DNA of 64,000 nt from Rhodocyclaceae bacterium (GTDB lineage: Bacteria > Pseudomonadota > Gammaproteobacteria > Burkholderiales > Rhodocyclaceae), in the NCBI GenBank assembly GCA_006218025.1, contig VBWA01000030.1, positions 38,529 to 102,528 on the forward strand. Reading direction: 5' to 3'. The position numbers were made by a program, and so were the translations under genes. Positions 16,464 through 26,097 of this stretch are shown piece after piece (positions within the stretch are counted from its first letter, which is position 1; each line of letters starts with the position of its first letter). A model generated the notes under the pieces. That model made no database searches and was not told the origin of the DNA. It saw only the letters and a program-made list of their open reading frames with translations.

Positions 16464-16798
16464 GCGGCTTCGAAAACTATTCCCGCGAAGCCCTGCAAAT
16501 CGAGCACGAAATCGAGCGCAAGGGCCTGGTTCTGGGCATCGACTGGAACGATGCCGCGCAGGTGAGCCAACTGGCGCGCGAGGCGATCGAATGCCGCCTG
16601 GACCCGGAGCACCCCGAGTGCACCTCCAGCGATCCGAAAACCCGCGCCCGCATCGAGCTCTTCGGTCTGGCGCAGCTGATGCTGACCGTGATGAAGGAAA
16701 GCGCGAACGCGGACATTCATACCCATGGCGGCGCGGCATGGAAGGCCTTCGCCCGCGCCTTGTGGGCCGAGCACGATCGTCGCGAGGGGAAGACCTGA
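16460..16798 (+). CDS. Conserved small protein of unknown function
   Basis: 112 residues, soluble, with no signal peptide or membrane helix; I do not recognise a named family. It is acidic and helical in appearance, and it contains one cysteine pair separated by twelve residues ([15 protein letters not shown]). It starts inside the uvrA stop codon (ATGA overlap), so it is translationally coupled to uvrA. Function unknown; a role linked to DNA repair would be a guess based on coupling alone. Confidence 0.75.
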
Positions 16799-16931
16799 TC
16801 ACGCCTGCCGTTGCCGGCGCAAGCCCGAGCATGGGCTAGACTTGCAGTCTGAAAGCGGGCCGTGCTCAAATAGCACCGGCGGCACGCCGCCCTTATCGAA
16901 GCATGCTTTATCAGGAAAGCGAGCCTCTCCC

Positions 16932-17288
16932 ATGAAAAGATCACTTGGCATTTTCACACTCTGCATTGCCTTCAGCACTGCCGCGAGCGCGCAGGAAACG
17001 GCAGAGCTGGTCCAGACCAGCGGGACCGCGGAACTCAAAAGAGCCTCCGAGGCCATGATTGCGCAGGCCAGCCAGAGCATTTCAATCCGCCTGCCGACCA
17101 CGGTGAAAAGGGGCGAGATCATTTCAATCCAATACGAGGGCAAGGGCAATTCGGTTGCGGACAGTTTCATGGTGACCGGAATAACCATCAAGGATGGCGC
17201 TTGCGCGATCGAGAACAAGCGCCACACGACGGCTGGCTCGGCACTTAGCGACATGATCCATGCGCGGCCATGCAAGAAGCTTAAGTAG
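16932..17288 (+). CDS. Small exported protein of unknown function
   Basis: 118 residues from the ATG at 16932. The first 20 residues form a clear Sec signal peptide (MKRSLGIFTLCIAFSTAASA, cleavage at AQE). The mature part is about 98 residues and contains two cysteines (GACAIEN and ARPCKK) that could form a disulphide in the periplasm. I chose this start because the longer frame upstream lacks a signal peptide and would run into the preceding intergenic region. The ribosome-binding site is weak. No family recognised. Confidence 0.65.
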   Translation: MKRSLGIFTLCIAFSTAASAQETAELVQTSGTAELKRASEAMIAQASQSISIRLPTTVKRGEIISIQYEGKGNSVADSFMVTGITIKDGACAIENKRHTTAGSALSDMIHARPCKKLK

Positions 17289-17292
17289 CGCC

Positions 17293-18147
17293 ATGGCCGG
17301 TCCGCTGTGGCGGCATGCGGGACGCCTCGCCGCACTGCTGGTCGCACTGGTAGTAATTGTCGCGGCCCCGCTGGCTCGCGCCGCCGATCCGGCTCCGCTG
17401 CCGATTTTCGATGCCCATCTGCACTACAACTGGGAGCCGGCGCCCTACTACCCGCTGGAGAAGGTCCTGAACCTGTTCCGGCAACAGAACGTCACCGGCA
17501 TCCTCGCCACCAGCCGGCCCAACGACGGCACCCGCGCCCTCTATGAAGCGAAGCCCAAGGACCTCTGGGTGGTGCCCTTCATCCGGCCCTACCGCATCCG
17601 CGCCGACATTCAGACCTGGATGGATGATCCCTCGATTCAGGATCTGATCGAAACGGAATACAGGCGCGGCTACTACGTCGGCATCGGCGAGTTCCATCTC
17701 TCGGGCAAGGGCGCGGCGACGAAATGGGTCAAGCGCACCGTGGATTTCGCGGTCGAAAAGAATCTCTACCTGCACGCCCACGCCGATGACGAAGCGCTGG
17801 AAGTTCTGTTCGCCCACAACCCGAAGGCCAGGATCGTCTGGGCCCATACCGGCTTTTCCACTGCGCCGGAAAAGGTCGCCGCCTATCTCGAGCGCTATCC
17901 GGCGCTGTGGTGCGAGCTCTCCTATCGCTACGGCATCACTTCCGGCGGCAAACTGACGGCGGAATGGAAAGCCTTGTTCGAGCGCTACCCGGAGCGCTTC
18001 CTGCTCGGTTCCGACACCTGGATCAATGAGCGCTGGGACAGCTACGGCAGCACCATGAGCGACTACCGCTCGTGGCTGGCGCAACTGCCCAGGGACGTCG
18101 CCGAGAAGATCGCCTCCGGCAACGCCGAGCGGCTGTTCAGGCGCTGA
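17293..18147 (+). CDS. Exported amidohydrolase-family metal-dependent hydrolase
   Basis: 284 residues from ATG 17293, with a signal/anchor segment (about 8-33) ending AARA-like before the catalytic domain. TIM-barrel metal-site motifs are visible: DAHLHYN early, GEFHLSG, HAHADDE, WAHTGFS, and LLGSDTW with the late Asp. These match the amidohydrolase-2 type, whose members hydrolyse or decarboxylate small organic substrates; the actual substrate is not evident. A start 33 bases earlier would overlap the preceding stop and spoil the signal peptide. Its last 11 bases overlap tail-to-tail with the HupE-like gene on the other strand. Confidence 0.8.
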   Translation: MAGPLWRHAGRLAALLVALVVIVAAPLARAADPAPLPIFDAHLHYNWEPAPYYPLEKVLNLFRQQNVTGILATSRPNDGTRALYEAKPKDLWVVPFIRPYRIRADIQTWMDDPSIQDLIETEYRRGYYVGIGEFHLSGKGAATKWVKRTVDFAVEKNLYLHAHADDEALEVLFAHNPKARIVWAHTGFSTAPEKVAAYLERYPALWCELSYRYGITSGGKLTAEWKALFERYPERFLLGSDTWINERWDSYGSTMSDYRSWLAQLPRDVAEKIASGNAERLFRR

Positions 18148-19261
18148 TCAGCTTCAGATCGAAAGCCCGCTCGATCAGCCAGATCAGGGCAATCGCGAGT
18201 GTGATCAGCGAGCCGCCGACGAACACCCCGCGACGATAGAAGCCGGTAGCGCGCAGGGTGTAGGCCAGCGGCAGAAACACCGCGACGATGGCGAGCTGGC
18301 CGATCTCGACACCGAGGTTGAAGCCGAGCAGGGAAAGCACCAGCGTCTCCTGCGGCAGCCCCAGTTCGGTCAGCACGCTGGCGAAGCCGAAGCCATGGAT
18401 CAAGCCGAAGCCAAAGGCCACCATCCAGCGCCGGTGTTCGACCAGCGGTTTGAGATTGTTCGCCGCCGCCAGCACCACCGAGGCGGCGATCGCCGATTCC
18501 ACCAGCCGCGAAGGCAGCGAAACCAGGCCCAGGGCCGCAAGCGAGAGCGTGATCGAATGCGCCACGGTGAACGCCGTGACCACCCACAGCACCTCGCGCA
18601 GGGCGTCAGCGAAACGCGCGACGCCGCGCCAGCGTCGCGCCTCGTGCACCAGGACCGCCGGCAGCAGCAAGGAGAGCAGAAACAGGATGTGATCGAAGCC
18701 GATCCAGATATGCCAGATGCCTTCGACCAGATACTGGCCGAACTGGGCCAGACGCGACGCCTCGCCCGCGACAAAAACCTGCTCGGCCCGCTGCGGCGAA
18801 AGCACGGCGGTCTGCGGCCTGCCATCAAGGTTCAGGCGCAGCAGGCCGCGATGCAGGGCATCGAGTTCGAACAGCAGGCGGTAGTGAAGCGTCAGATCGC
18901 CGCTGGCGGCGGGACACGCACCGGCCAGTTGCAGCACCGCATAGCTGCCATCGGTGTGACTGTCGACCAGGTGATCGACTATCCGCAACGTGCAGGTCCC
19001 GCCGCGCTGCAACGTCAGGCTCCTGAGGGCCCAGGCCGCGATGTCGGCATGGCGCGCGCGCAGCTCGCCCCAATTAATCTCGCCGTTACCATCGCGGTCG
19101 AGGCCGAGGGCGAAATCGATATCGCGCAGCGCGATGTCCCATTGCCCCGACACTTCGTTGCCCTTGACGTCGAGAACCAGGTAGCTGTCGCTGGCTTTGT
19201 GCGCCGACACCGGCAGCGCCAGCAGCAACAGCAGGCCGAACAGGCAGCGGCGCAGCATCAT
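18137..19261 (-). CDS. HupE/UreJ-like membrane protein with N-terminal EF-hand-like segment
   Basis: 374 residues: signal peptide (about 1-20, ending PVSA), an exported domain to about 165, then about six membrane helices including the His/Asp-rich helix WHIWIGFDHILFL typical of HupE/UreJ_2 proteins. HupE-type proteins are implicated in nickel or cobalt uptake, though many members are uncharacterised. Near residues 54-66 the stretch DRDGNGEINWGEL matches an EF-hand calcium loop. It starts on an ATG ATG that overlaps the stop of the TPR gene, so the two are cotranscribed. No hydrogenase maturation or urease gene is nearby, so nickel is only a possibility. Confidence 0.82.
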   Translation of the reverse strand: MMLRRCLFGLLLLLALPVSAHKASDSYLVLDVKGNEVSGQWDIALRDIDFALGLDRDGNGEINWGELRARHADIAAWALRSLTLQRGGTCTLRIVDHLVDSHTDGSYAVLQLAGACPAASGDLTLHYRLLFELDALHRGLLRLNLDGRPQTAVLSPQRAEQVFVAGEASRLAQFGQYLVEGIWHIWIGFDHILFLLSLLLPAVLVHEARRWRGVARFADALREVLWVVTAFTVAHSITLSLAALGLVSLPSRLVESAIAASVVLAAANNLKPLVEHRRWMVAFGFGLIHGFGFASVLTELGLPQETLVLSLLGFNLGVEIGQLAIVAVFLPLAYTLRATGFYRRGVFVGGSLITLAIALIWLIERAFDLKLISA

Positions 19262-20457
19262 CGCCGTCCCACCAGCGCCGACTCCCGGCCCAAACGTTGC
19301 AAACGCGCATCCTCGAAGCCGCTGGCGTTCAGCCAGTTGCGCGCGGGCTGCGCAGCTGCCGCGTCCTGCGCATCAATCGCGGCTTCGAGCAGGATGCGGG
19401 CATCGCGCGGTTCGCGCTGGACAGCGTAGTTCTCCGCCGCCAGGCGCAGGGCTTCCTTCGGCTCGCCGCGAAGGCGCAAGCGATAGCGCGCCTCCTCGGC
19501 CCGGTGCGTGGTATCGCCTCGCAGTTTGGCGGCGGCAAAGCGGTCCTCCAGAAGCTGCGCCAACCGCGCTGCACCAGGCAGTTTCAGCGCGGTTTCGGCT
19601 TCGGCGAGGCGCAGCAGCAGGCTGTCGGACACCTCCCACCCGGCCAGCGCGGTGAGTACGTCCGCCGGCCGGCTCATATCGAGCAGAAAGTCGGCCCACG
19701 CGGCAAGCAGATAACCGTCGTCGCGACCGAGGCTCAAGGCCTCGCGGTAGTGCCGTTCGGCCTGCGCCGACTGTCCGCGCCAGGCCGCCACTTCGCCCAA
19801 CCGGGTCAGCAGCCAGAGGCGATTGTCGGCGTCACGACTTGTTTCCAGGGCCTGCTGCAAGGATCGGTAACCCGCTTCAAGCTGGCCGCCGTAGGCCTGT
19901 ACCAGCCCGATGCAGCCCCCGAACAGCGTGCTGCGGCCAAGACTCTGGAGCGTAACGCACTCCTTTTGCGCCGCCGCATAGTCGGCCTGTACCAGATAGA
20001 TCGCGGCACGCCAGGCATGGGCTGCGGCCAGGTCAGGATCGAGCGTCAGGGCTCCGGCAAAGTCGTCGAGGGCGCCAGCAAAGTCGTGGCGATACTGCCG
20101 CAGCAGCCCGCGTATCGAACGCAACGATGCCGGCAGCGGCTCGCCAAAGCGAGCGACCACTGCTTCGGCATAGCCCACATAGCGCGGGTCTCCGCGCGCC
20201 ATGGCGAGATCGAAATAGCGCTGGGCCAGCCGTGCGGCGGGGACCGGGTCGGTTGCGGAAGCGGTCATCGCGCTGCGCATGGCGGCCAGTTCGCGCGCGC
20301 TTGCGTCGCCGGCCCGCAAGGGCAATCGCTCCAGCACCTCGCTGTCGTCAGGCGGTTTGCGCGGCGCAGCATATGCAGCAGGCGCCAGCACGGAAATCGA
20401 CAGAAGCAGCGGAAGGAAGCAGGATCGTGCGGAGCGGGTCAACTTGCCAAAAGTCAT
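19258..20457 (-). CDS. Exported TPR-repeat protein
   Basis: 399 residues starting at ATG 20457 (MTFGKLT), with a Sec signal peptide ending AYAAP near residue 30. The rest is helical with several tetratricopeptide-like units (for example AARLAQRYFDLAMARGD, AQAERHYREALSLG). TPR proteins act as protein-binding scaffolds, here in the periplasm. It overlaps the start of the HupE-like gene by 4 bases; a TPR lipoprotein-like partner beside a HupE protein suggests they work together (inference). The C-terminus (RESALVGRR) is encoded by a copy of the dispersed 22-base word. Upstream residues of the longer frame lack a signal and are discarded. Confidence 0.82.
   Translation of the reverse strand: MTFGKLTRSARSCFLPLLLSISVLAPAAYAAPRKPPDDSEVLERLPLRAGDASARELAAMRSAMTASATDPVPAARLAQRYFDLAMARGDPRYVGYAEAVVARFGEPLPASLRSIRGLLRQYRHDFAGALDDFAGALTLDPDLAAAHAWRAAIYLVQADYAAAQKECVTLQSLGRSTLFGGCIGLVQAYGGQLEAGYRSLQQALETSRDADNRLWLLTRLGEVAAWRGQSAQAERHYREALSLGRDDGYLLAAWADFLLDMSRPADVLTALAGWEVSDSLLLRLAEAETALKLPGAARLAQLLEDRFAAAKLRGDTTHRAEEARYRLRLRGEPKEALRLAAENYAVQREPRDARILLEAAIDAQDAAAAQPARNWLNASGFEDARLQRLGRESALVGRR
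19262..19284 (-). repeat. Dispersed word, coding copy at the end of the TPR gene
   Basis: Exact core and end, sense to the TPR gene, coding its last residues (ESALVGRR). Confidence 0.85.
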
Positions 20458-20515
20458 GGACGTTATATACACTTCGTGCGCGCCACACCGCGCGTCACGT
20501 TTTCCAACAATATTC

Positions 20516-20521
20516 AAGGAG
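20516..20521 (+). promoter_or_regulatory. Strong ribosome-binding site for the Lys/Glu-repeat protein
   Basis: AAGGAG lies five bases before the ATG at 20527 and fixes this start. The 69 bases between this gene and the divergent TPR gene must contain both promoters. Confidence 0.75.
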
Positions 20522-20526
20522 TTTAC

Positions 20527-20766
20527 ATGAGCAAGCTACTGTCCGTTCTGATCGCTGCCGCTTTCGCTTTCGTTTCCGCCGGTTCCTTCGCAGCCTCCCA
20601 TGGCGGCGCCATGAAGGACGACAAGAAGATGGAAAAGAAGGAAGAGAAGAAGGAAATGAAGGCCGAGAAGAAAGAAGAGAAGAAAGAGATGAAGGCCGAG
20701 AAGAAGGAAGAGAAGAAGGAAATGAAGGCCGAGAAGAAAGAAGAAAAGAAGGCCGACAAGAAGTAA
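20527..20766 (+). CDS. Small exported lysine/glutamate-repeat protein
   Basis: 79 residues. A signal peptide (about 1-23, ending SFAAS) precedes a mature part that is almost only Lys, Glu, Met and Ala. Residues about 37-76 consist of an 11-residue unit (KKEEKKEMKAE) repeated three times plus a partial unit, encoded by 33-base direct repeats. The mature protein should be highly charged, extended or helical, and periplasmic. The strong ribosome-binding site and the dedicated terminator suggest high expression. Function unknown; charged periplasmic proteins of this sort have been proposed as metal- or envelope-stress-related, but nothing in the sequence proves it. Confidence 0.82.
   Translation: MSKLLSVLIAAAFAFVSAGSFAASHGGAMKDDKKMEKKEEKKEMKAEKKEEKKEMKAEKKEEKKEMKAEKKEEKKADKK
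20635..20757 (+). repeat. 33-base tandem repeats coding the KKEEKKEMKAE unit
   Basis: Three near-identical 33-base units and one partial unit differ only at a few third-codon positions (AAG/AAA, GAA/GAG). The unit number is a likely site of strain-to-strain length variation by slippage or recombination. Confidence 0.8.
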
Positions 20767-20784
20767 TTCCGGCTTCTTGAATAG

Positions 20785-20813
20785 AAAAGGCGGGCTGCGG
20801 CCCGCCTTTTTTT
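20785..20813 (+). terminator. Rho-independent terminator
   Basis: Perfect 7-bp GC stem (GGCGGGC at 20789-20795, GCCCGCC at 20800-20806) with a TGCG loop, followed by seven Ts and preceded by an A-run, so it could also work for the opposing PAP2 gene that ends at 20854. Confidence 0.92.
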
Positions 20814-20853
20814 CGCGGCACCGCGCCGGGAAAACTATCTCCCGACGCTTCGC

Positions 20854-21498
20854 TCAGGTGTCCGCGGCGGGTTCGTCCCGCAGCAGCAGGGAACTCAGCC
20901 CAAGCACCCAACATGCCGCGGCGATGGTGCCGGTCAGCACGTCGCTGGGGTAATGCACCTGCAGGTACAGGCGCGAAAAATCCACCAGAGCTACCATCAC
21001 CAGCAGCAGCGGGATAAGCCATTGCCGGCGCTGCGGCGTCAGCCGAACCGCGACCAGCCACAAGGCTGCCGCGAGCGCAGTCACCTGTGCCGCGTGGGCG
21101 CTGGGGAACGAAAATTCCGATCCGACCGGCGTCAGCACAGCAAACAGATCGGGCCGCGGGCGCAGCGTCAGGTCCTTCACCAACCGGGCGAGCAGCGTCG
21201 CCCCGACCAGGGCGACGACAATGAAACGCGCCTCGCGCCGATATCCTCTGTGCCACAGCAGGGTGCCGGCTGCCAGCACCAGAGGCAGCAATATCCAAAG
21301 GGAACCCAGCCAGGTCAGACTGAGAAATACGCCGTCCAGCCACGGGCTGCGCCAGGCGTTCGCCAGAATGAGCGCCTCATGATCGAAGGGGAGACGGCCT
21401 GATTCCGCGGCCCGAATCCAGGCGGCGCCACCGGCCAACGTGCCCAGTGCCGCGCTCCACCACAGAGCCGCCTGAATCGCGCTGCGCGGCACGATCAC
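20854..21498 (-). CDS. PAP2-family membrane phosphatase
   Basis: 214 residues with about six membrane helices. All three phosphatase motifs of the PAP2 superfamily are present: KDLTLRPRP near 107-115, PSAH near 132-135, and SRLYLQVHYPSD near 174-185. Such enzymes remove phosphate from lipid phosphates such as undecaprenyl pyrophosphate or phosphatidic acid at the periplasmic face. The GTG start overlaps the stop of the NAD(P)-binding gene (GTGA), so it is the last of a three-gene leftward operon. The exact lipid substrate is unknown. Confidence 0.9.
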   Translation of the reverse strand: MIVPRSAIQAALWWSAALGTLAGGAAWIRAAESGRLPFDHEALILANAWRSPWLDGVFLSLTWLGSLWILLPLVLAAGTLLWHRGYRREARFIVVALVGATLLARLVKDLTLRPRPDLFAVLTPVGSEFSFPSAHAAQVTALAAALWLVAVRLTPQRRQWLIPLLLVMVALVDFSRLYLQVHYPSDVLTGTIAAACWVLGLSSLLLRDEPAADT

Positions 21499-22148
21499 CC
21501 GGCGGCTGACGTTGCGTGCAGTTCCGCGGACTCGATGACCCGGCTGACGGGCGCAGGAGCCAGCGCGGCTTCGCGCAGGGCACGGGCGATCGCGCCGGGC
21601 TTCACGGCCTTCCAGCGACGGGGAATCAAGGGATTCAGCGCGCGCGCAACTATCAGGGCCAGACCTTCACCCGGCCGACTCTCGACACGGTCGGCATCGA
21701 TCAACGAGGGGCGCACGATCGTATAGCCGGGATAGCCGAGCTGCCGGATCGCGTCTTCGGCCTCGCCCTTGGTACGCAGGTAGAAGTTACCCGACGCTGC
21801 GTCCGCCCCGAGTGAGGAGTTCAGCGCAAAGCGCGTGGCGCCAGCGGCCCGGGCGAGTCGCGCTATGCGCAGCGGGAGGTCTCTATCCACAGCAGCGAAT
21901 TTCTCGTTCGACCCGGCTGCGCGCCGTGTCGTGCCCAGGGTGCAGACCACGGCATCGACCTTCCACCAAGTAGCGTCCGCCGGCAAGTTGTCGAAGTCGA
22001 CCACGACATTGGTGAGCTTGGTCGCCGCCGCCAGAGGGCGGCGTGTCAAGGCCACGACTTGCGCCACGCGCGGGTCGGCGAGCGCCTGGGTGAGCACCGC
22101 CCGGCCGACGGCACCCGTAGCGCCGACCAGCAGCACGCGCAAGCTCAT
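21495..22148 (-). CDS. NAD(P)-binding Rossmann protein (atypical SDR, NmrA/HTATIP2-like)
   Basis: 217 residues from ATG 22148. The N-terminal GATGAVGRAV is the dinucleotide-binding loop of atypical short-chain dehydrogenases, and YLRTK near 127-131 matches the YxxxK pair. Other conserved features are LNSSLGA and the VRPSLI segment typical of NAD(P)H-binding oxidoreductases. It is coupled by ATGA-type overlaps with the methyltransferase upstream and the PAP2 phosphatase downstream. The substrate is unknown. Confidence 0.85.
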   Translation of the reverse strand: MSLRVLLVGATGAVGRAVLTQALADPRVAQVVALTRRPLAAATKLTNVVVDFDNLPADATWWKVDAVVCTLGTTRRAAGSNEKFAAVDRDLPLRIARLARAAGATRFALNSSLGADAASGNFYLRTKGEAEDAIRQLGYPGYTIVRPSLIDADRVESRPGEGLALIVARALNPLIPRRWKAVKPGAIARALREAALAPAPVSRVIESAELHATSAAG

Positions 22149-22786
22149 CGTCCTGCCCCCTCCACCCTGCGCCAGACGCTGGCCAGCCAGGGCTGCTGGT
22201 CGCAGGGCAGGCCAGGCGGCCGGTAGTAATGTTCGAGTTCGACAAAGCCGGCCGCCGTCAGATAATCGCGCCACGCGGCGAGGTCGTAATAGGCACCATA
22301 GCGCTCGCCGTTTATGCTCTCCTGATTGTCGCCGCGCGGATTCGAACTGAACAAGACGCCATCGGGTTTCAGCGTCGCGTGCAGTTGCCGCAGCACGCGC
22401 GGCAGTTCCTGTCTTGGCACGTGAAACAGCGAGGCGTTGGCGAACACTCCATCGAAACAGGCTTCGGGCAAGTCCAGCAGGAGAAAATCCTGCTGCCACA
22501 CTTCGCAGTCGCCGTTGGCCCGCGCCATCCGCACCAGGGCAGGCGCTCCTTCGAGTCCGATGACGCGATGTCCGCGCCGGACAAACGCCGACAGGTCCCG
22601 CCCGGGACCGCAGCCAAAGTCGAGAATGATGCATGGCGGCGCTGTCTGAATGTGACGCAGCAAGGCCTCGATGTTCTGCTCGACATCATGGTGGCGCGTG
22701 CCTTCCCAGAAGGCCTCGGCGCGCGAGTGGTAATGATCGAGCGTGCGGTCGACGAGTTGCCGCAATGCTTCCGGTTCGAGTTTCAT
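22145..22786 (-). CDS. Class I SAM-dependent methyltransferase
   Basis: 213 residues. The SAM-binding motif I ILDFGCGPGRDLSAF lies at about 54-68, followed by the acidic motif II (VIGLEGAP) and a WQQDFLLLDLP segment. This is the general Methyltransf_11/25 fold acting on small molecules; the substrate is not evident. It is the first gene of a three-gene operon with the Rossmann protein and PAP2 phosphatase. A copy of the dispersed word lies 40 bases upstream, in the direction of transcription. Confidence 0.87.
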   Translation of the reverse strand: MKLEPEALRQLVDRTLDHYHSRAEAFWEGTRHHDVEQNIEALLRHIQTAPPCIILDFGCGPGRDLSAFVRRGHRVIGLEGAPALVRMARANGDCEVWQQDFLLLDLPEACFDGVFANASLFHVPRQELPRVLRQLHATLKPDGVLFSSNPRGDNQESINGERYGAYYDLAAWRDYLTAAGFVELEHYYRPPGLPCDQQPWLASVWRRVEGAGR

Positions 22787-22825
22787 GGGTGGAATGGTAC
22801 GCGGACTTGGCCGGGATTGTCCGCC

Positions 22826-22848
22826 CGCCGTAGTCCCAGCGCCGACTC
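22826..22848 (-). repeat. Dispersed word, intergenic copy before the methyltransferase
   Basis: Exact core and end, in the direction of the methyltransferase gene, 40 bases before its ATG. Confidence 0.85.
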
Positions 22849-22870
22849 CTGCACGAGAACGGAAACGAAA

Positions 22871-22902
22871 CTAAAACACCACGGCATGCCGTGGCGTTTT
22901 AG
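22871..22902. terminator. Near-perfect palindrome, probable terminator of pntB
   Basis: A 32-base palindrome with a GCCACGGCATGCCGTGG core flanked by AAAAC and GTTTT, with one mismatch. It lies just after the pntB stop and before the methyltransferase start on the same strand. The A/T flanks make it a plausible bidirectional intrinsic terminator. Confidence 0.75.
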
Positions 22903-22919
22903 CTATGCCAATCGAGAGG

Positions 22920-24338
22920 TCAACTCTTTAGCGCCACCAGCACTTCGTCCAGCATCTTCTTCGCATCGCCGAACAGCATGCGATTGTTTTCCTTGTAGAA
23001 GAGCGGATTGTCGACTCCTGCATAGCCCGAGGCCATCGAGCGCTTCATCACGATCGAGGTCTTGGCCTTCCAGACTTCCAGCACCGGCATGCCGGCGATC
23101 GGGCTGGTCGGATCGTCCTGCGCTGCCGGATTGACGATGTCGTTGGCGCCGATCACGATGGCGACGTCGGTGGTCGGAAAGTCGTCGTTGAGCTCATCCA
23201 TTTCCATCACGATGTCGTAAGGCACCTTGGCTTCGGCCAGCAGCACGTTCATGTGGCCGGGCATGCGCCCCGCCACCGGGTGGATGCCGAAGCGGATATT
23301 GACGCCCTTCTCGCGCAGGTGCTTGGTGATTTCGTACACCGTGTGCTGGGCCTGCGCCACCGCCATGCCGTAGCCGGGAACGATGATCACGCTCTTGGCA
23401 TCCTTCAGCAGTTCGGCCGTCTCGACGGCGCTGATGGGCACCACTTCACCCACCGGCGCCGTCTCGCCAGCGCCGACTTTCTTGGCCGGCGCGCCGCCTC
23501 CGGTGCCGAAGCCGCCGGCAATGACGCTGATGAAATTGCGGTTCATCGCACGGCACATGATGTAGGACAGGATCGCGCCGCTTGATCCGACCAGCGCGCC
23601 GACCACTATCAGCAGGTCGTTGGAGAGCATGAAGCCGGTGGCCGCCGCGGCCCAGCCGGAGTACGAGTTCAGCATCGAGACCACCACCGGCATGTCGGCA
23701 CCGCCGATCGCCATGACCATGTGGATGCCGAACAAGAGCGCGATCACCGTCATTACGATCAGCGGCGTCATGCCCTCGCTGATCGAATGGGCGCGGATGA
23801 ACTCGCCGCCGAACCAGATCACCACCAGGAGGCCGGCCAGGTTCATCCAGTGACGCCCCGGCAGCAGCATGGGCGAGCCGCCGATCTTGCCGTTCAGCTT
23901 GCCGAAAGCGATCAGCGAACCAGAGAAGGTCACCGCGCCGATCAGGATGCCGATGTAGATTTCCAGCTCGTGGATGGTCTTTTCCGCGCCGGCCAGCGGA
24001 GCCGAGGTGTCGATGTAGCTGGCGAAGCCGACGAGGCAGGCCGCGAGGCCGACCAGGCTGTGCATCAGCGCCACCAGTTCGGGCATCTGCGTCATCTTGA
24101 CGACTTTCGCCGCGTACAGGCCGACGGCGCCGCCGACCACCATGGCGCCGATGATCCATGGATATCCGGCCGCCGTGACGCGCGGTCCGAACACGGTGGC
24201 CAGCACGGCGATGGTCATGCCGATCATGCCGTAGAGGTTGCCGCGCCGCGAGCTCTCCGGATTCGAAAGTCCGCCGAGGCTGAGGATGAAGAGGATGGTT
24301 GCTCCGATGTAGGAGACGGTTGCCAGATTTCCAGACAT
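22920..24338 (-). CDS. pntB: NAD(P) transhydrogenase subunit beta
   Basis: 472 residues, the usual size. About nine membrane helices span the first 270 residues, and the soluble NADP-binding domain III follows, with [12 protein letters not shown] near 320-331 and the [11 protein letters not shown] motif near 420-430. PntAB couples hydride transfer between NADH and NADP+ to proton movement across the inner membrane, mainly supplying NADPH. It lies 15 bases downstream of pntA in one operon. The region coding GAGETAP includes a copy of the dispersed 22-base word. Confidence 0.97.
   Translation of the reverse strand: MSGNLATVSYIGATILFILSLGGLSNPESSRRGNLYGMIGMTIAVLATVFGPRVTAAGYPWIIGAMVVGGAVGLYAAKVVKMTQMPELVALMHSLVGLAACLVGFASYIDTSAPLAGAEKTIHELEIYIGILIGAVTFSGSLIAFGKLNGKIGGSPMLLPGRHWMNLAGLLVVIWFGGEFIRAHSISEGMTPLIVMTVIALLFGIHMVMAIGGADMPVVVSMLNSYSGWAAAATGFMLSNDLLIVVGALVGSSGAILSYIMCRAMNRNFISVIAGGFGTGGGAPAKKVGAGETAPVGEVVPISAVETAELLKDAKSVIIVPGYGMAVAQAQHTVYEITKHLREKGVNIRFGIHPVAGRMPGHMNVLLAEAKVPYDIVMEMDELNDDFPTTDVAIVIGANDIVNPAAQDDPTSPIAGMPVLEVWKAKTSIVMKRSMASGYAGVDNPLFYKENNRMLFGDAKKMLDEVLVALKS
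23457..23479 (-). repeat. Dispersed word, coding copy in pntB
   Basis: Exact core and end, sense to pntB, coding VGAGETA. Confidence 0.85.
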
Positions 24339-24353
24339 GTCGTGTCTCCCTGG

Positions 24354-25922
<1,569 letters not shown>

Positions 25923-26097
25923 GATTCTCCCATTTCTATGTTCATCGATACTCGAATGCACGAACGCATATTCTTGCTTGCCCGTCGCGCCCATGGCTGA
26001 TTCACGCCATTCCGCCGCAGATGGTGCACCGCGGCTATGATACGCCATCCATATCAATCCATTTGATCGATATCAGTCATCTTTCGATAGATACGAC
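25923..26097. promoter_or_regulatory. Divergent promoter region between pntA and corA
   Basis: 175 bases, more AT-rich than its surroundings. It holds an imperfect palindrome ATATCAATCCATTTGATCGATATC at about 26049-26072 (arms ATATC/GATAT with a nested ATCAA/TTGAT) and a TATGAT hexamer near 26035. Which gene these serve is not clear. Confidence 0.4.

Noticed and set aside
19751..19773. A tenth copy of the dispersed word in the TPR gene
   Set aside because: It has two mismatches in fixed positions and codes a typical TPR sequence (QSAQAERHY), so chance similarity is possible.
20635..20757. A CRISPR-like array
   Set aside because: The repeats are direct tandem coding units without spacers.
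26049..26072. An FNR box before corA or pntA
   Set aside because: The half-sites are in reversed order (ATCAA first, then TTGAT) with a wrong spacing.
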